Assembly: GCA_949285775.1 (NCBI GenBank)
Contig: CASEAD010000183.1
Location: 1 to 6,250 of the forward strand
DNA: 6,250 nt
DNA from: an uncultured bacterium
GTDB lineage: Bacteria > Bacillota_I > Bacilli_A > RF39 > UBA660
Direction of reading: 5' to 3'
The position numbers and the translations under genes are program-made. The notes beneath the pieces were generated by a model. That model made no database searches, was not told the DNA's origin, and was given only the letters and a program-made list of their open reading frames with translations. Positions 1-6,069 of the stretch are shown here, one piece after another (position 1 is the stretch's first letter; the number at the start of each line of letters is the position of its first letter).

Positions 1-75
1 CACTGTATAAATAACATTCAAGAACAATATAATAAAATTAAAGAAATAATAGATGAAGACACAACGGATGAATAG
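1..75 (+). CDS. C-terminal end of an unidentified protein, cut by the window edge
   Basis: Frame 1 is open from the edge to a TAG at 73-75 and encodes 24 residues ending in the acidic tail IIDEDTTDE. The other two plus-strand frames hit stops within the first 12 bases. The visible part is Glu/Asp/Lys/Asn-rich and looks like a soluble helix end. The antisense frame is also open across this stretch, but it has a stop at 88-90 and no start with a ribosome binding site, and its translation is an unlikely Phe/Ile-rich string. A bidirectional terminator begins 15 bases after the stop, which fits a real convergent gene. The family cannot be recognised from so little sequence. Confidence 0.5.
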   Translation, partial: HCINNIQEQYNKIKEIIDEDTTDE

Positions 76-89
76 AAATATAAATACCT

Positions 90-127
90 AAAAAATAATA
101 GAGAAACAAACTTCTCTATTATTTTTT
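90..127. terminator. Bidirectional intrinsic terminator between convergent genes
   Basis: Bases 90-105 (AAAAAATAATAGAGAA) are perfectly complementary to 112-127, giving a 16-bp stem with a 6-base loop (106-111). The A-run on one arm and the T-run on the other let the hairpin supply a U-tract in either direction. It lies 15 bases after the plus-strand stop at 75 and 5 bases after the mnmA stop at 133, so it can end both transcripts. It is AT-rich, as expected in this genome. Confidence 0.9.
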
Positions 128-132
128 AAGTA

Positions 133-1212
133 CTATTTAAATACTTCTTTAATAATACCGCCACCTATAGCAGTATCTTCTTTGTATAGAACACAAAATT
201 GACCAGGAGTAACAGCTTTAGCACCTTCATAAGTAAGTTCTATCATATTATTATCTAAATATTTAACTTTACAATTAATATCTTTCTGTCTATATCTAAA
301 CTTACAAGTACATTCTTCATATCTATCATCAATTAAATAATTAAAGTTTTCTATAATAGCACATTTACTATATAAATATTCATTTTCATCTCCAGTAGCA
401 ACATATAAAATATTATTTTCTAAATCCTTCTTAGCGACATAATGTTTTTCTTTATTTCCTCCTAAATTAAGTCCTTTTCTTTGACCTAAAGTATAATACA
501 TAAGACCAATATGTTCCCCCATAACTTCATTGGTATCAATATTAACAATTTTGCCTGGTATATTTGGTAAATAATTTTCTAGGAATTTAGTAAAGTTTCT
601 TTCTCCTATAAAACAAATACCAGTAGAATCCTTCTTTTTGGCAGTTACTAAATTATTCTCTATTGCAATTTTTCTTACTTCAGGCTTAGTTAGTTCTCCT
701 AAAGGAAATATTACATTTTTAAATTTATCTTTATCTACATATGCTAAGAAATAAGACTGATCTTTATTATTATCTACTGCTCGAGACAATTTTCCATCTA
801 TTATTCTAGCATAATGTCCTGTAGCAATATAATCAGCTCCTAATTTTTCAGCTTCTTTTATAAATAAATCGAATTTAATATATTTATTACACATTACATC
901 TGGATTAGGAGTCCTTCCTTGTTTTAATTCATCTAGAAAATATGTAAAGACAAAATCCCAATACTCTTTTACAAAATCTACTCTATATAAAGGGATATTT
1001 AATTTGTTACATACTTCTTTAGCATCATTATAATCCACTTCTTGTGGACATATATCATTATTTATATCTGGATTACCTAAATAATCATTATTTATAGTAC
1101 TATCCCAATTTCTCATAAATAATCCAATAACGTTATATCCTTTATTCTTTAATAATAATGCTGCTACTGAACTATCTACTCCTCCACTCATTCCTATTAC
1201 AACAGTCTTCAT
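133..1212 (-). CDS. mnmA: tRNA-specific 2-thiouridylase MnmA
   Basis: MnmA is a cytosolic enzyme that activates U34 of the Lys, Glu and Gln tRNAs with ATP and inserts persulfide sulfur to give s2U34. The 359 residues match the family length. Visible motifs are the N-terminal PP-loop SGGVDSS (9-15), the first catalytic Cys108 in PNPDVMCNKYIKF, TGHYAR (131-136), KDQSYFL (150-156), the second catalytic Cys200 in STGICFIGERNF, and GQRKG (243-247), followed by the C-terminal beta-barrel region. Both cysteines of the sulfur-transfer pair are present. The segment at 36-58 is longer than I remember for E. coli MnmA. The ATG at 1212 has the site AGAAGGAG seven bases upstream. miaA ends only 17 bases before this start and no promoter lies between, so mnmA is the second gene of a miaA-mnmA operon. 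The sulfur-donating cysteine desulfurase is not in the window. Confidence 0.97.
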   Translation of the reverse strand: MKTVVIGMSGGVDSSVAALLLKNKGYNVIGLFMRNWDSTINNDYLGNPDINNDICPQEVDYNDAKEVCNKLNIPLYRVDFVKEYWDFVFTYFLDELKQGRTPNPDVMCNKYIKFDLFIKEAEKLGADYIATGHYARIIDGKLSRAVDNNKDQSYFLAYVDKDKFKNVIFPLGELTKPEVRKIAIENNLVTAKKKDSTGICFIGERNFTKFLENYLPNIPGKIVNIDTNEVMGEHIGLMYYTLGQRKGLNLGGNKEKHYVAKKDLENNILYVATGDENEYLYSKCAIIENFNYLIDDRYEECTCKFRYRQKDINCKVKYLDNNMIELTYEGAKAVTPGQFCVLYKEDTAIGGGIIKEVFK

Positions 1213-1229
1213 TTTTCTTCTCCTTCTAT

Positions 1230-2120
1230 CTATAAATTATTATCTATATAATTGCATACTTCGTTTATAGTATTATTAAAATTATTATAGTCAGTATTAA
1301 ACCATTTTACTTGTAATTGATGATTAAAGAATGTATATTGTCTCTTAGCGTAATGCCTAGAATTTTTCTTTATTTCATCTAAGGCTTTTTCTAAACTAAT
1401 ATGTCCAGCAAAATATTTATATAGTTCTTTATACCCGATACCGCCTATTAATGGTTTGGTATAAATATTTCTATCATAAAAAGATTTTACTTCATCTATA
1501 AGTCCTTCATTAACCATAGTATCTACTCTTTTGTTTATAATATTATATAAATTTTCTCTATCTGTAGTAAGTCCTATAAAAATGGTATCATATAATAATT
1601 TGTCTGTTTTATTTAAAGTAATAGATTTATTATTTTGTTTATAATAGTTAATAGCGCTTATTATTCTTCTTCTATTATTTTTATCTATTACATCAATACA
1701 TTTATTATCCATATTAATTAATATTTTATATAATTCTTCTGTACTATATTCATTATATTCTTCTTTATTATTGTGTTTTTTTAATTCATAATCATATAAC
1801 AAAGCCTTTATATATAAACCAGTACCACCTACTACAATAGGAGTCATACCTCTTTTTATAATATCATTAATTATAATTCTACCATCTCTTTGATAATCAT
1901 ATATAGAATAATCTTCATCTATATCTTTATAATCTATCAAGTGATGTATAATACCTTCCTTTTCTTCTTCTTTTATTTTAGCAGTACCAATATTTAAATA
2001 TTTATATATTTGCATAGCGTCAGCATTTATAATCTCACCATTATATTTTTTTGCAAGTTCAATTGACATTTTAGTTTTTCCTACTCCTGTTGGTCCTGTT
2101 ACTACTATTATTTTGTTCAT
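1230..2120 (-). CDS. miaA: tRNA dimethylallyltransferase MiaA
   Basis: MiaA transfers the dimethylallyl group of DMAPP to N6 of A37 in tRNAs that read codons starting with U, giving i6A37. The 296 residues are close to the usual 300 or so. Motifs in order are the Walker A loop GPTGVGKT (9-16), DAMQIY (34-39; the family usually has DSMQ, and the catalytic Asp34 is kept), HHLID (59-63), VGGTGLYI (97-104), the Arg-rich DKNNRRR (146-152), IGYKEL (228-233), and the C-terminal tRNA-binding motif YAKRQYTFF (257-265). The insertion region around 110-170 is poorly conserved and very Asn/Lys-rich. The ATG at 2120 has AGGAGG (2127-2132) six bases upstream. It is the first gene of an operon with mnmA, read from a strong promoter at 2168-2196 with a leader of about 40 bases. 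In some bacteria i6A37 is further modified by MiaB, which is not seen here. Confidence 0.97.
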   Translation of the reverse strand: MNKIIVVTGPTGVGKTKMSIELAKKYNGEIINADAMQIYKYLNIGTAKIKEEEKEGIIHHLIDYKDIDEDYSIYDYQRDGRIIINDIIKRGMTPIVVGGTGLYIKALLYDYELKKHNNKEEYNEYSTEELYKILINMDNKCIDVIDKNNRRRIISAINYYKQNNKSITLNKTDKLLYDTIFIGLTTDRENLYNIINKRVDTMVNEGLIDEVKSFYDRNIYTKPLIGGIGYKELYKYFAGHISLEKALDEIKKNSRHYAKRQYTFFNHQLQVKWFNTDYNNFNNTINEVCNYIDNNL

Positions 2121-2167
2121 TATAGCCCTCCTAAATTAAATTGTTAATCAAATATACGGTTGCTTTA

Positions 2168-2196
2168 ATTATATAATATTACTTTGTTTTAGTCAA
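2168..2196 (-). promoter_or_regulatory. SigA-type promoter of miaA-mnmA
   Basis: On the minus strand, TTGACT (2191-2196) and a perfect TATAAT (2168-2173) are separated by exactly 17 bases. Transcription should start near 2160, leaving a leader of about 40 bases before the miaA ATG. The -35 element abuts the U-tract of the HD-gene terminator, so one gene's end and the next gene's promoter share bases. The elements are read directly from sequence; promoter activity is inferred. Confidence 0.85.
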
Positions 2197-2228
2197 ATTA
2201 AAACATACAACTAAAGAATTGTATGTTT
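2192..2228 (-). terminator. Weak intrinsic terminator overlapping the end of the HD-domain gene
   Basis: AAACATACAA (2201-2210) and TTGTATGTTT (2219-2228) form a perfect 10-bp stem around an 8-base loop. On the minus strand the stem runs into TTTTAATTT, an interrupted U-tract. The upstream arm of the RNA hairpin encodes the last residues of the HD protein, and the TAG stop (2211-2213) lies in the loop. Low GC in the stem and the broken U-run make its strength uncertain. Confidence 0.55.
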
Positions 2229-2735
2229 ACTAATTAATAATAACAGTATATATAAGTTTGGTAGTCTATAGCTTAATAATCTGCTATAAGAATAACCCAT
2301 TTCATATATTGCAACTAATTTATCAACTGTACTTACTAACCAACTTTCTGCATATTTAGGTATCTTGTGCGGAATTAGTGGAAACATATGTGAAATAATT
2401 ATATCCTGTTCCATCTCCGATACATAGAATGTTTTAGTAGAATTTTCTAATGATTTATATGGATGATAGAATGCGCTTAATTTTCTTTTCTTTCCTGTTA
2501 AGTCTGTATCATTAAAAAAGTCATGTAATAATCCTGCTCTAGCAGTCTCTTTATAATTTAATTTTAGTGATTTCGCTAATTTATATGAATAATACGAAAC
2601 TTTAACTGAATGTTCATACCTATTTAAACCGTGATGTTTATTTTCTTTTAATTTATTAAAATCTTTATTATCTAAAATATCACAGACTAGATCAATATAT
2701 TTCTCGTCACTATAAATTTTATTCAAAGCACTCAC
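2211..2735 (-). CDS. HD-domain protein, predicted metal-dependent phosphohydrolase
   Basis: This 174-residue protein has the full HD signature: His42 in RYEHS, His71-Asp72 in LLHDFF, and Asp138 in STVDKL. His91 and His116 (ISHMFPLIP) are likely extra ligands. HD proteins are cytosolic metal-dependent phosphohydrolases acting on nucleotides or other phosphoesters, but I cannot name a substrate. The layout resembles small Firmicutes HD proteins with a PHKIPKYAESW-like segment before the final Asp. The C-terminus (159-174) is strongly hydrophobic (LYILLLLI), which could be a buried helix or a weak membrane contact. The start is unsettled. The GTG at 2735 has AGGA only three bases upstream; a TTG three codons later (2724-2726) would be 12 bases away. 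The gene is flanked by terminators on both sides, so it is probably transcribed alone or by readthrough. The last five codons lie in the terminator hairpin. Confidence 0.85.
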   Translation of the reverse strand: MSALNKIYSDEKYIDLVCDILDNKDFNKLKENKHHGLNRYEHSVKVSYYSYKLAKSLKLNYKETARAGLLHDFFNDTDLTGKKRKLSAFYHPYKSLENSTKTFYVSEMEQDIIISHMFPLIPHKIPKYAESWLVSTVDKLVAIYEMGYSYSRLLSYRLPNLYILLLLISKHTIL

Positions 2736-2742
2736 TCTTCCT
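2736..2742 (-). promoter_or_regulatory. Ribosome binding site with unusually short spacing to GTG
   Basis: On the minus strand AGGAAGA directly precedes the GTG at 2733-2735, leaving about three bases between AGGA and the start codon. This is shorter than at every other gene here (about 5-8). It either means inefficient initiation at GTG or points to the in-frame TTG at 2724-2726 as the true start. Confidence 0.45.
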
Positions 2743-2747
2743 ATTAT

Positions 2748-2776
2748 ATTATATTTTGTTACTTAAAAATGTTACA
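2748..2776 (-). promoter_or_regulatory. Possible promoter of the HD-domain gene
   Basis: Two overlapping perfect TATAAT boxes (2748-2753 and 2743-2748) lie just upstream of the HD gene on the minus strand. The best -35 for the first is a weak GTAACA (2770-2775, 16-base spacer) or TGTAAC (2771-2776, 17-base spacer). Initiation near 2741 would leave only about six bases before the GTG. The weak -35 and very short leader lower confidence, though a promoter is expected after the preceding terminator. Confidence 0.4.
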
Positions 2777-2809
2777 TAAAAATAGATGACTTACTAAAGC
2801 AAGCCATCT
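2777..2809 (-). terminator. Intrinsic terminator overlapping the end of the hypothetical gene
   Basis: Bases 2784-2794 pair with 2799-2809 in an 11-bp stem with a 4-base loop (2795-2798). Two pairs (2789/2804 and 2793/2800) are G-U wobbles in minus-strand RNA and would be A-C mismatches in plus-strand RNA, so the structure is built for leftward transcription. It is followed by TATTTTTAT. The TAG stop of the hypothetical gene (2794-2796) begins at the loop edge and a second in-frame stop, TAA, follows at once. Confidence 0.75.
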
Positions 2810-3225
2810 TTTCCTATCATATTTAATAAGTTAATTTTAAACATATCTTTCTCGGAATGCGATTTAGATATTGGTACTCCCTTATATGTTTGTAATTCTT
2901 TTTGATGGCCTTCAGTTAAAATATCTTCTGGTGTTATGGTATTTAACATAACGATTTTTTGATTTTCATATACAGAATAATGTAATACGATATCCTCATA
3001 AACCTTAGAAAACATTGCATCAGTTGGTAATTTTAACTCATATTTGGTAATACCATCTTTTGTATTTTTTGATACTACCACACCGTCAAATTTTCCTTCT
3101 CTGAAGTCTGAATAGAATTCAAAAATTAACTTCTTATACGCAAGCATATTATATTTTTTAACAGCTCTCTCTTTTTTTCTAAATTCATTTTCATTTAAAT
3201 ATTCAATAACATAAGAATTTTTCAT
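2794..3225 (-). CDS. Hypothetical protein of 143 residues, probably cytosolic
   Basis: I do not recognise a named family. The protein is soluble in appearance, with no signal peptide or membrane segment. An N-terminal charged, probably helical stretch (about 10-45) contains NEFRKKERAVKKYNMLAYKK. It is followed by a likely beta segment (47-68), a motif-like core LPTDAMFSKVYEDIVLHYSV (66-85), then ITPEDILTEGHQKEL (97-111), TYKGVPISK (113-121), and a C-terminal helix KDMFKINLLNMI. Balanced composition and distinct segments look like a real conserved protein rather than random coding. The ATG at 3225 has AAGGGGG (3233-3239) seven bases upstream. It has its own full-consensus promoter and a terminator at its end, so it is probably monocistronic. 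Neighbours (ppdK, an HD protein) give no clear clue to function. Confidence 0.85.
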   Translation of the reverse strand: MKNSYVIEYLNENEFRKKERAVKKYNMLAYKKLIFEFYSDFREGKFDGVVVSKNTKDGITKYELKLPTDAMFSKVYEDIVLHYSVYENQKIVMLNTITPEDILTEGHQKELQTYKGVPISKSHSEKDMFKINLLNMIGKDGLL

Positions 3226-3252
3226 AAAAATTCCCCCTTCAATACTAATTCA

Positions 3253-3267
3253 ACCAAGTTATGGTTA
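3253..3267. repeat. Small palindrome at the predicted transcription start of the hypothetical gene
   Basis: AACCA and TGGTT flank a 5-base centre, AACCATAACTTGGTT on the minus strand. With one G-U pair and one more pair in RNA it extends to about 7 bp. It spans the predicted +1 (near 3262), just downstream of the -10 box. It could be an operator or a 5'-end hairpin that stabilises the message, or chance. Confidence 0.35.
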
Positions 3268-3268
3268 A

Positions 3269-3297
3269 ATTATAGCATAGATTTTATATTTTGTCAA
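3269..3297 (-). promoter_or_regulatory. Full-consensus SigA promoter with extended -10 for the hypothetical gene
   Basis: On the minus strand TTGACA (3292-3297) and TATAAT (3269-3274) are both perfect and separated by 17 bases, with TGC directly before the -10 box giving the extended -10 TGnTATAAT. The predicted start near 3262 leaves a leader of about 37 bases. This is the strongest promoter match in the window. Confidence 0.92.
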
Positions 3298-3364
3298 TAC
3301 TTATAGTTAATTTTGCCGTTGCAGTGCTATTATTAAAGGAAGAATTATTGTTTTTTTTAAACTA

Positions 3365-5986
3365 TCAACTATTTTTTACCTGGGCTTGTGCTGCTGCTAA
3401 TCTTGCAAGTGGTACTCTGTATGGACTGCATGATACATAATTTAGTCCAGTTCTGTGACAAAATTCAATTGAACTAGCCTCGCCTCCATGTTCACCACAT
3501 ATACCTAAACTGATATTTGGTTTTACCTTTTTAGCTTTTTCTACGGCTATTTTTATTAATTGTCCTACACCTTTTTGGTCAATCTTAGCAAATGGATCAG
3601 ATTCGAAAATATTCTTATCATAGTAATCTTTTAAGAACTTACCGGCGTCATCTCTTGAAAATCCATAAGTCATTTGTGTTAAATCATTGGTACCGAAACT
3701 AAAGAATTCAGCTTCCTGTGCTATTTCGTCAGCAGTAAGGGCAGCTCTTGGTATTTCTATCATTGTACCAACATAATATTTCATATCAACATTGTTTTCT
3801 TTAAGTATTTTATCTGCTTCCTTGCAAACAACATTTTTAACATATTTTAGTTCTTCAACATCTCCTACTAAAGGAATCATTATCTCAGGTACAACATTCA
3901 TACCTTTTTTATTAACATTAATCGCAGCTTCTATAACTGCCCTTGTTTGCATAGCAGCTATTTCTGGATATGTAATAGCAAGTCTACATCCTCTATGACC
4001 CATCATTGGATTAAATTCTTTTAGAGAATCTACTCTGGCTTTTAATGCCTCAAATGACATACCTAAACTCTCAGCAAGTGGTTTAATTTCTTCGTCAGTA
4101 TGTGGTAAAAACTCATGTAGAGGTGGATCAAGATATCTTATAACAACAGGGTCTCCCTCCATAGATTCAAATAATTTTTCAAAATCATCTCTTTGATAAG
4201 GTAAGATTTTTTTTAAAGCTTCTTCTCTTTGCTCTAAAGTTTCTGCGGCGATCATTTTTCTGAAGTTAAATATTCTATCTGTTTCAAAGAACATATGTTC
4301 TGTACGACATAAACCAATTCCTTCTGCTCCAAATTTTCTTGCTTGAAGAGCATCTCTTGGAGTATCAGCGTTAGTTCTAATTTTTAATTTTCTAATACTA
4401 TCAGCCCAACTCATAAATTTTTGGAAATCTCCACTTATTTCAGGCTCTTTAGTCTTAATTTCTTCTCCATATACACAACCTGTAGAACCATCAATAGACA
4501 TATAGTCTCCTTCTTTATAAACAGTTCCATCAGGTGCAGTTAACTCTTTCTTCTCTTCATCAATTCTTAGTTCACCACATCCAGAAACACAACATCTACC
4601 CATTCCACGAGCAACTACAGCAGCATGTGATGTCATTCCACCACGTATTGTTAATATACCATTAGCGTCATTCATGCCTTGAATATCTTCAGGTGAAGTT
4701 TCTAGTCTAACTAATAAAGTTTCTTCCCCTCTTGCTTTTGCAGCGCTTACATCCTCAGCAGTAAAGTATATTTTTCCGGTTCCTGCACCTGGAGATGCTG
4801 CTAAACCTTTAGCGATAACTTTAGCACTCTTTAAACTTGCATCATCAAAAGTTGGGTGTAATAATTGATCAAGTTGTTTTGGTTCAACTTTCATTATTGC
4901 TTCTTCCTTAGTAAGCATTCCTTCTTCTACCATATCAACAGCAATCTTAATTGCAGCGGCTGCTGTTCTCTTACCATTTCTTGTTTGTAGCATAAATAGT
5001 TTACCATTTTCAATAGTAAATTCCATATCCTGCATATCTTTATAGTGATTTTCAAGAATATTACATACTTTAACAAATTCATTATATGCCTCAGGCATAA
5101 CTTCTTTTAAAGTATCAATAGATTGGGGAGTTCTAACACCCGCTACTACGTCTTCACCTTGAGCATTCATCAAATATTCTCCATATAACTTCTTCTCACC
5201 AGTAGCAGGATTTCTTGTAAATGCAACACCAGTTCCACAGTCATTTCCTTTATTACCATATACCATCTCTTGAACATTAACAGCAGTACCCCAAGAACTA
5301 GGAATATCATTCATTCTTCTATATATGATTGCTCTTTCATTATTCCAAGATCTAAATACTGCAGTAACTGCTTCAATTAACTGTACTTTAGGATCTTGTG
5401 GAAATTCTTCTCCTGACAATTCTTTATAAATATTCTTAAATTTCATTGCAATTTCATACATATCTTCAGCATCTAAATCAGTATCAAATTTAGCATTTTT
5501 ACTTTCTTTGAACTCATCTAATACTCTTTCAAATGAACTTTTAGAATATCCCTTTACAACATCTGCAAACATCATAATAAATCTTCTATAAGAATCATAT
5601 GCAAATCTTTTATTTTTATTTGCTTCAGCAAAATTTTTAGCTACTTCATCATTAAGACCTAAATTTAAAACAGTATCCATCATACCAGGCATTGATGCTC
5701 TTGCACCACTTCTTACTGATACAAGTAATGGATTTTTTAAATCCCCCATTTTTTTACCGGATATTTTTTCTAATTCATCCAACTTTTCGAATATTTGTTT
5801 TTTTACTTCTTCGCTTATAACTTTACCATCATCATAATATTTATTACAAGCTTCAGTTGTAACCGTAAAACCATTAGGAACTGGTAATCCAATTGACTTC
5901 ATTTCTGCTAAATTAGCACCCTTTCCTCCTAATAGATTACGCATATCCTTATTTCCTTCACTAAAGGAATAAACATATTTTTCCAT
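3365..5986 (-). CDS. ppdK: Pyruvate, phosphate dikinase
   Basis: PpdK interconverts ATP + pyruvate + Pi with AMP + PEP + PPi in the cytosol. In anaerobes it often runs in the glycolytic direction. The 873 residues match the bacterial family. The N-terminal ATP-grasp region includes GGKGANLAEM (20-29), VSVRSGARASMPGMMDTVLN (89-108) and MLQTRNGKR (332-340). The swivelling phosphohistidine domain has GGMTSHAAVVARG (449-461), with catalytic His454 and Thr452, the residue that regulatory proteins phosphorylate in other PPDKs. The C-terminal barrel has Arg561, Arg617, GHRGCRLA (663-670), EIPRAALTADE (744-754), FGTNDLTQ (764-771) and Cys830 in GICGEHGGE, so all the catalytic groups I know are present. 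The ATG at 5986 follows GAGGTGAT, a near-perfect anti-SD match. The gene ends in tandem TGA TAG. It is visibly less AT-rich than miaA, as expected of a well-expressed enzyme. It has its own promoter, and I see no convincing terminator after it. Confidence 0.98.
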   Translation of the reverse strand: MEKYVYSFSEGNKDMRNLLGGKGANLAEMKSIGLPVPNGFTVTTEACNKYYDDGKVISEEVKKQIFEKLDELEKISGKKMGDLKNPLLVSVRSGARASMPGMMDTVLNLGLNDEVAKNFAEANKNKRFAYDSYRRFIMMFADVVKGYSKSSFERVLDEFKESKNAKFDTDLDAEDMYEIAMKFKNIYKELSGEEFPQDPKVQLIEAVTAVFRSWNNERAIIYRRMNDIPSSWGTAVNVQEMVYGNKGNDCGTGVAFTRNPATGEKKLYGEYLMNAQGEDVVAGVRTPQSIDTLKEVMPEAYNEFVKVCNILENHYKDMQDMEFTIENGKLFMLQTRNGKRTAAAAIKIAVDMVEEGMLTKEEAIMKVEPKQLDQLLHPTFDDASLKSAKVIAKGLAASPGAGTGKIYFTAEDVSAAKARGEETLLVRLETSPEDIQGMNDANGILTIRGGMTSHAAVVARGMGRCCVSGCGELRIDEEKKELTAPDGTVYKEGDYMSIDGSTGCVYGEEIKTKEPEISGDFQKFMSWADSIRKLKIRTNADTPRDALQARKFGAEGIGLCRTEHMFFETDRIFNFRKMIAAETLEQREEALKKILPYQRDDFEKLFESMEGDPVVIRYLDPPLHEFLPHTDEEIKPLAESLGMSFEALKARVDSLKEFNPMMGHRGCRLAITYPEIAAMQTRAVIEAAINVNKKGMNVVPEIMIPLVGDVEELKYVKNVVCKEADKILKENNVDMKYYVGTMIEIPRAALTADEIAQEAEFFSFGTNDLTQMTYGFSRDDAGKFLKDYYDKNIFESDPFAKIDQKGVGQLIKIAVEKAKKVKPNISLGICGEHGGEASSIEFCHRTGLNYVSCSPYRVPLARLAAAQAQVKNS

Positions 5987-6004
5987 TCTATCACCTCAAT
6001 TTTT

Positions 6005-6033
6005 ATAATAGCAAAAATAAAATTATATTGCAA
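6005..6033 (-). promoter_or_regulatory. Probable ppdK promoter with extended -10
   Basis: On the minus strand TTGCAA (6028-6033) lies 17 bases before TATTAT (6005-6010), which is preceded by TGC, an extended -10. Initiation near 5998 would leave a leader of only about 12 bases, almost all of it the ribosome binding site. The -35 box falls in the loop and first arm bases of the upstream hairpin, so promoter and terminator overlap. Confidence 0.65.
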
Positions 6034-6052
6034 TAAATACAATATAATTTTA
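6013..6052 (-). terminator. Intrinsic terminator after the right-edge gene, upstream of ppdK
   Basis: TAAAATTATATTG (6018-6030) and its exact complement at 6040-6052 form a 13-bp stem with a 9-base spacer. On the minus strand it runs into TTTTATTTTTG, a good U-tract, 17 bases after the stop of the right-edge gene. A T-run at 6056-6062 means it could also work rightward, but no plus-strand gene is seen there. The stem is almost all A-T. Confidence 0.7.
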
Positions 6053-6069
6053 CTGTTTTTTTACTTATT

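Noticed and set aside
1..87. Minus-strand open frame antisense to the left-edge gene
   Set aside because: It has no start codon with a ribosome binding site, is preceded by a stop at 88-90 and a terminator, and its composition is unlike a real protein.
133..1212. Possible loss of an MnmA catalytic residue because the motif reads CNKYIKF where I expected CNKEIKF
   Set aside because: Cys108 and Cys200 are both present and the position after CNK tolerates change in the family, so activity is expected.
2121..2160. Riboswitch or T-box in the miaA leader
   Set aside because: The leader is only about 40 bases with no stable hairpin or conserved riboswitch element visible.
2758..2775. Direct repeat of GTAACA upstream of the HD gene
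   Set aside because: A six-base repeat in AT-rich DNA is too short to call a regulator site.
3303..3365. Distant inverted repeat (ATAGTT / AACTAT) bracketing the region after ppdK
   Set aside because: The arms are only 6 bp with about 50 bases between them and no U-tract on the minus strand, so it is not a credible terminator or structured RNA.
3365..3367. Reading TGA as tryptophan (Mycoplasma-type code)
   Set aside because: The TGA ending ppdK is followed directly by TAG, so it alone does not decide, but every tryptophan in the open frames uses TGG, which fits the standard code.
3792..3998. Plus-strand open frame of 68 codons
   Set aside because: It lies wholly antisense to the conserved C-terminal barrel of ppdK, has no convincing ribosome binding site, and its Ser/Thr/Ile-rich translation is what a reverse-complement shadow gives.
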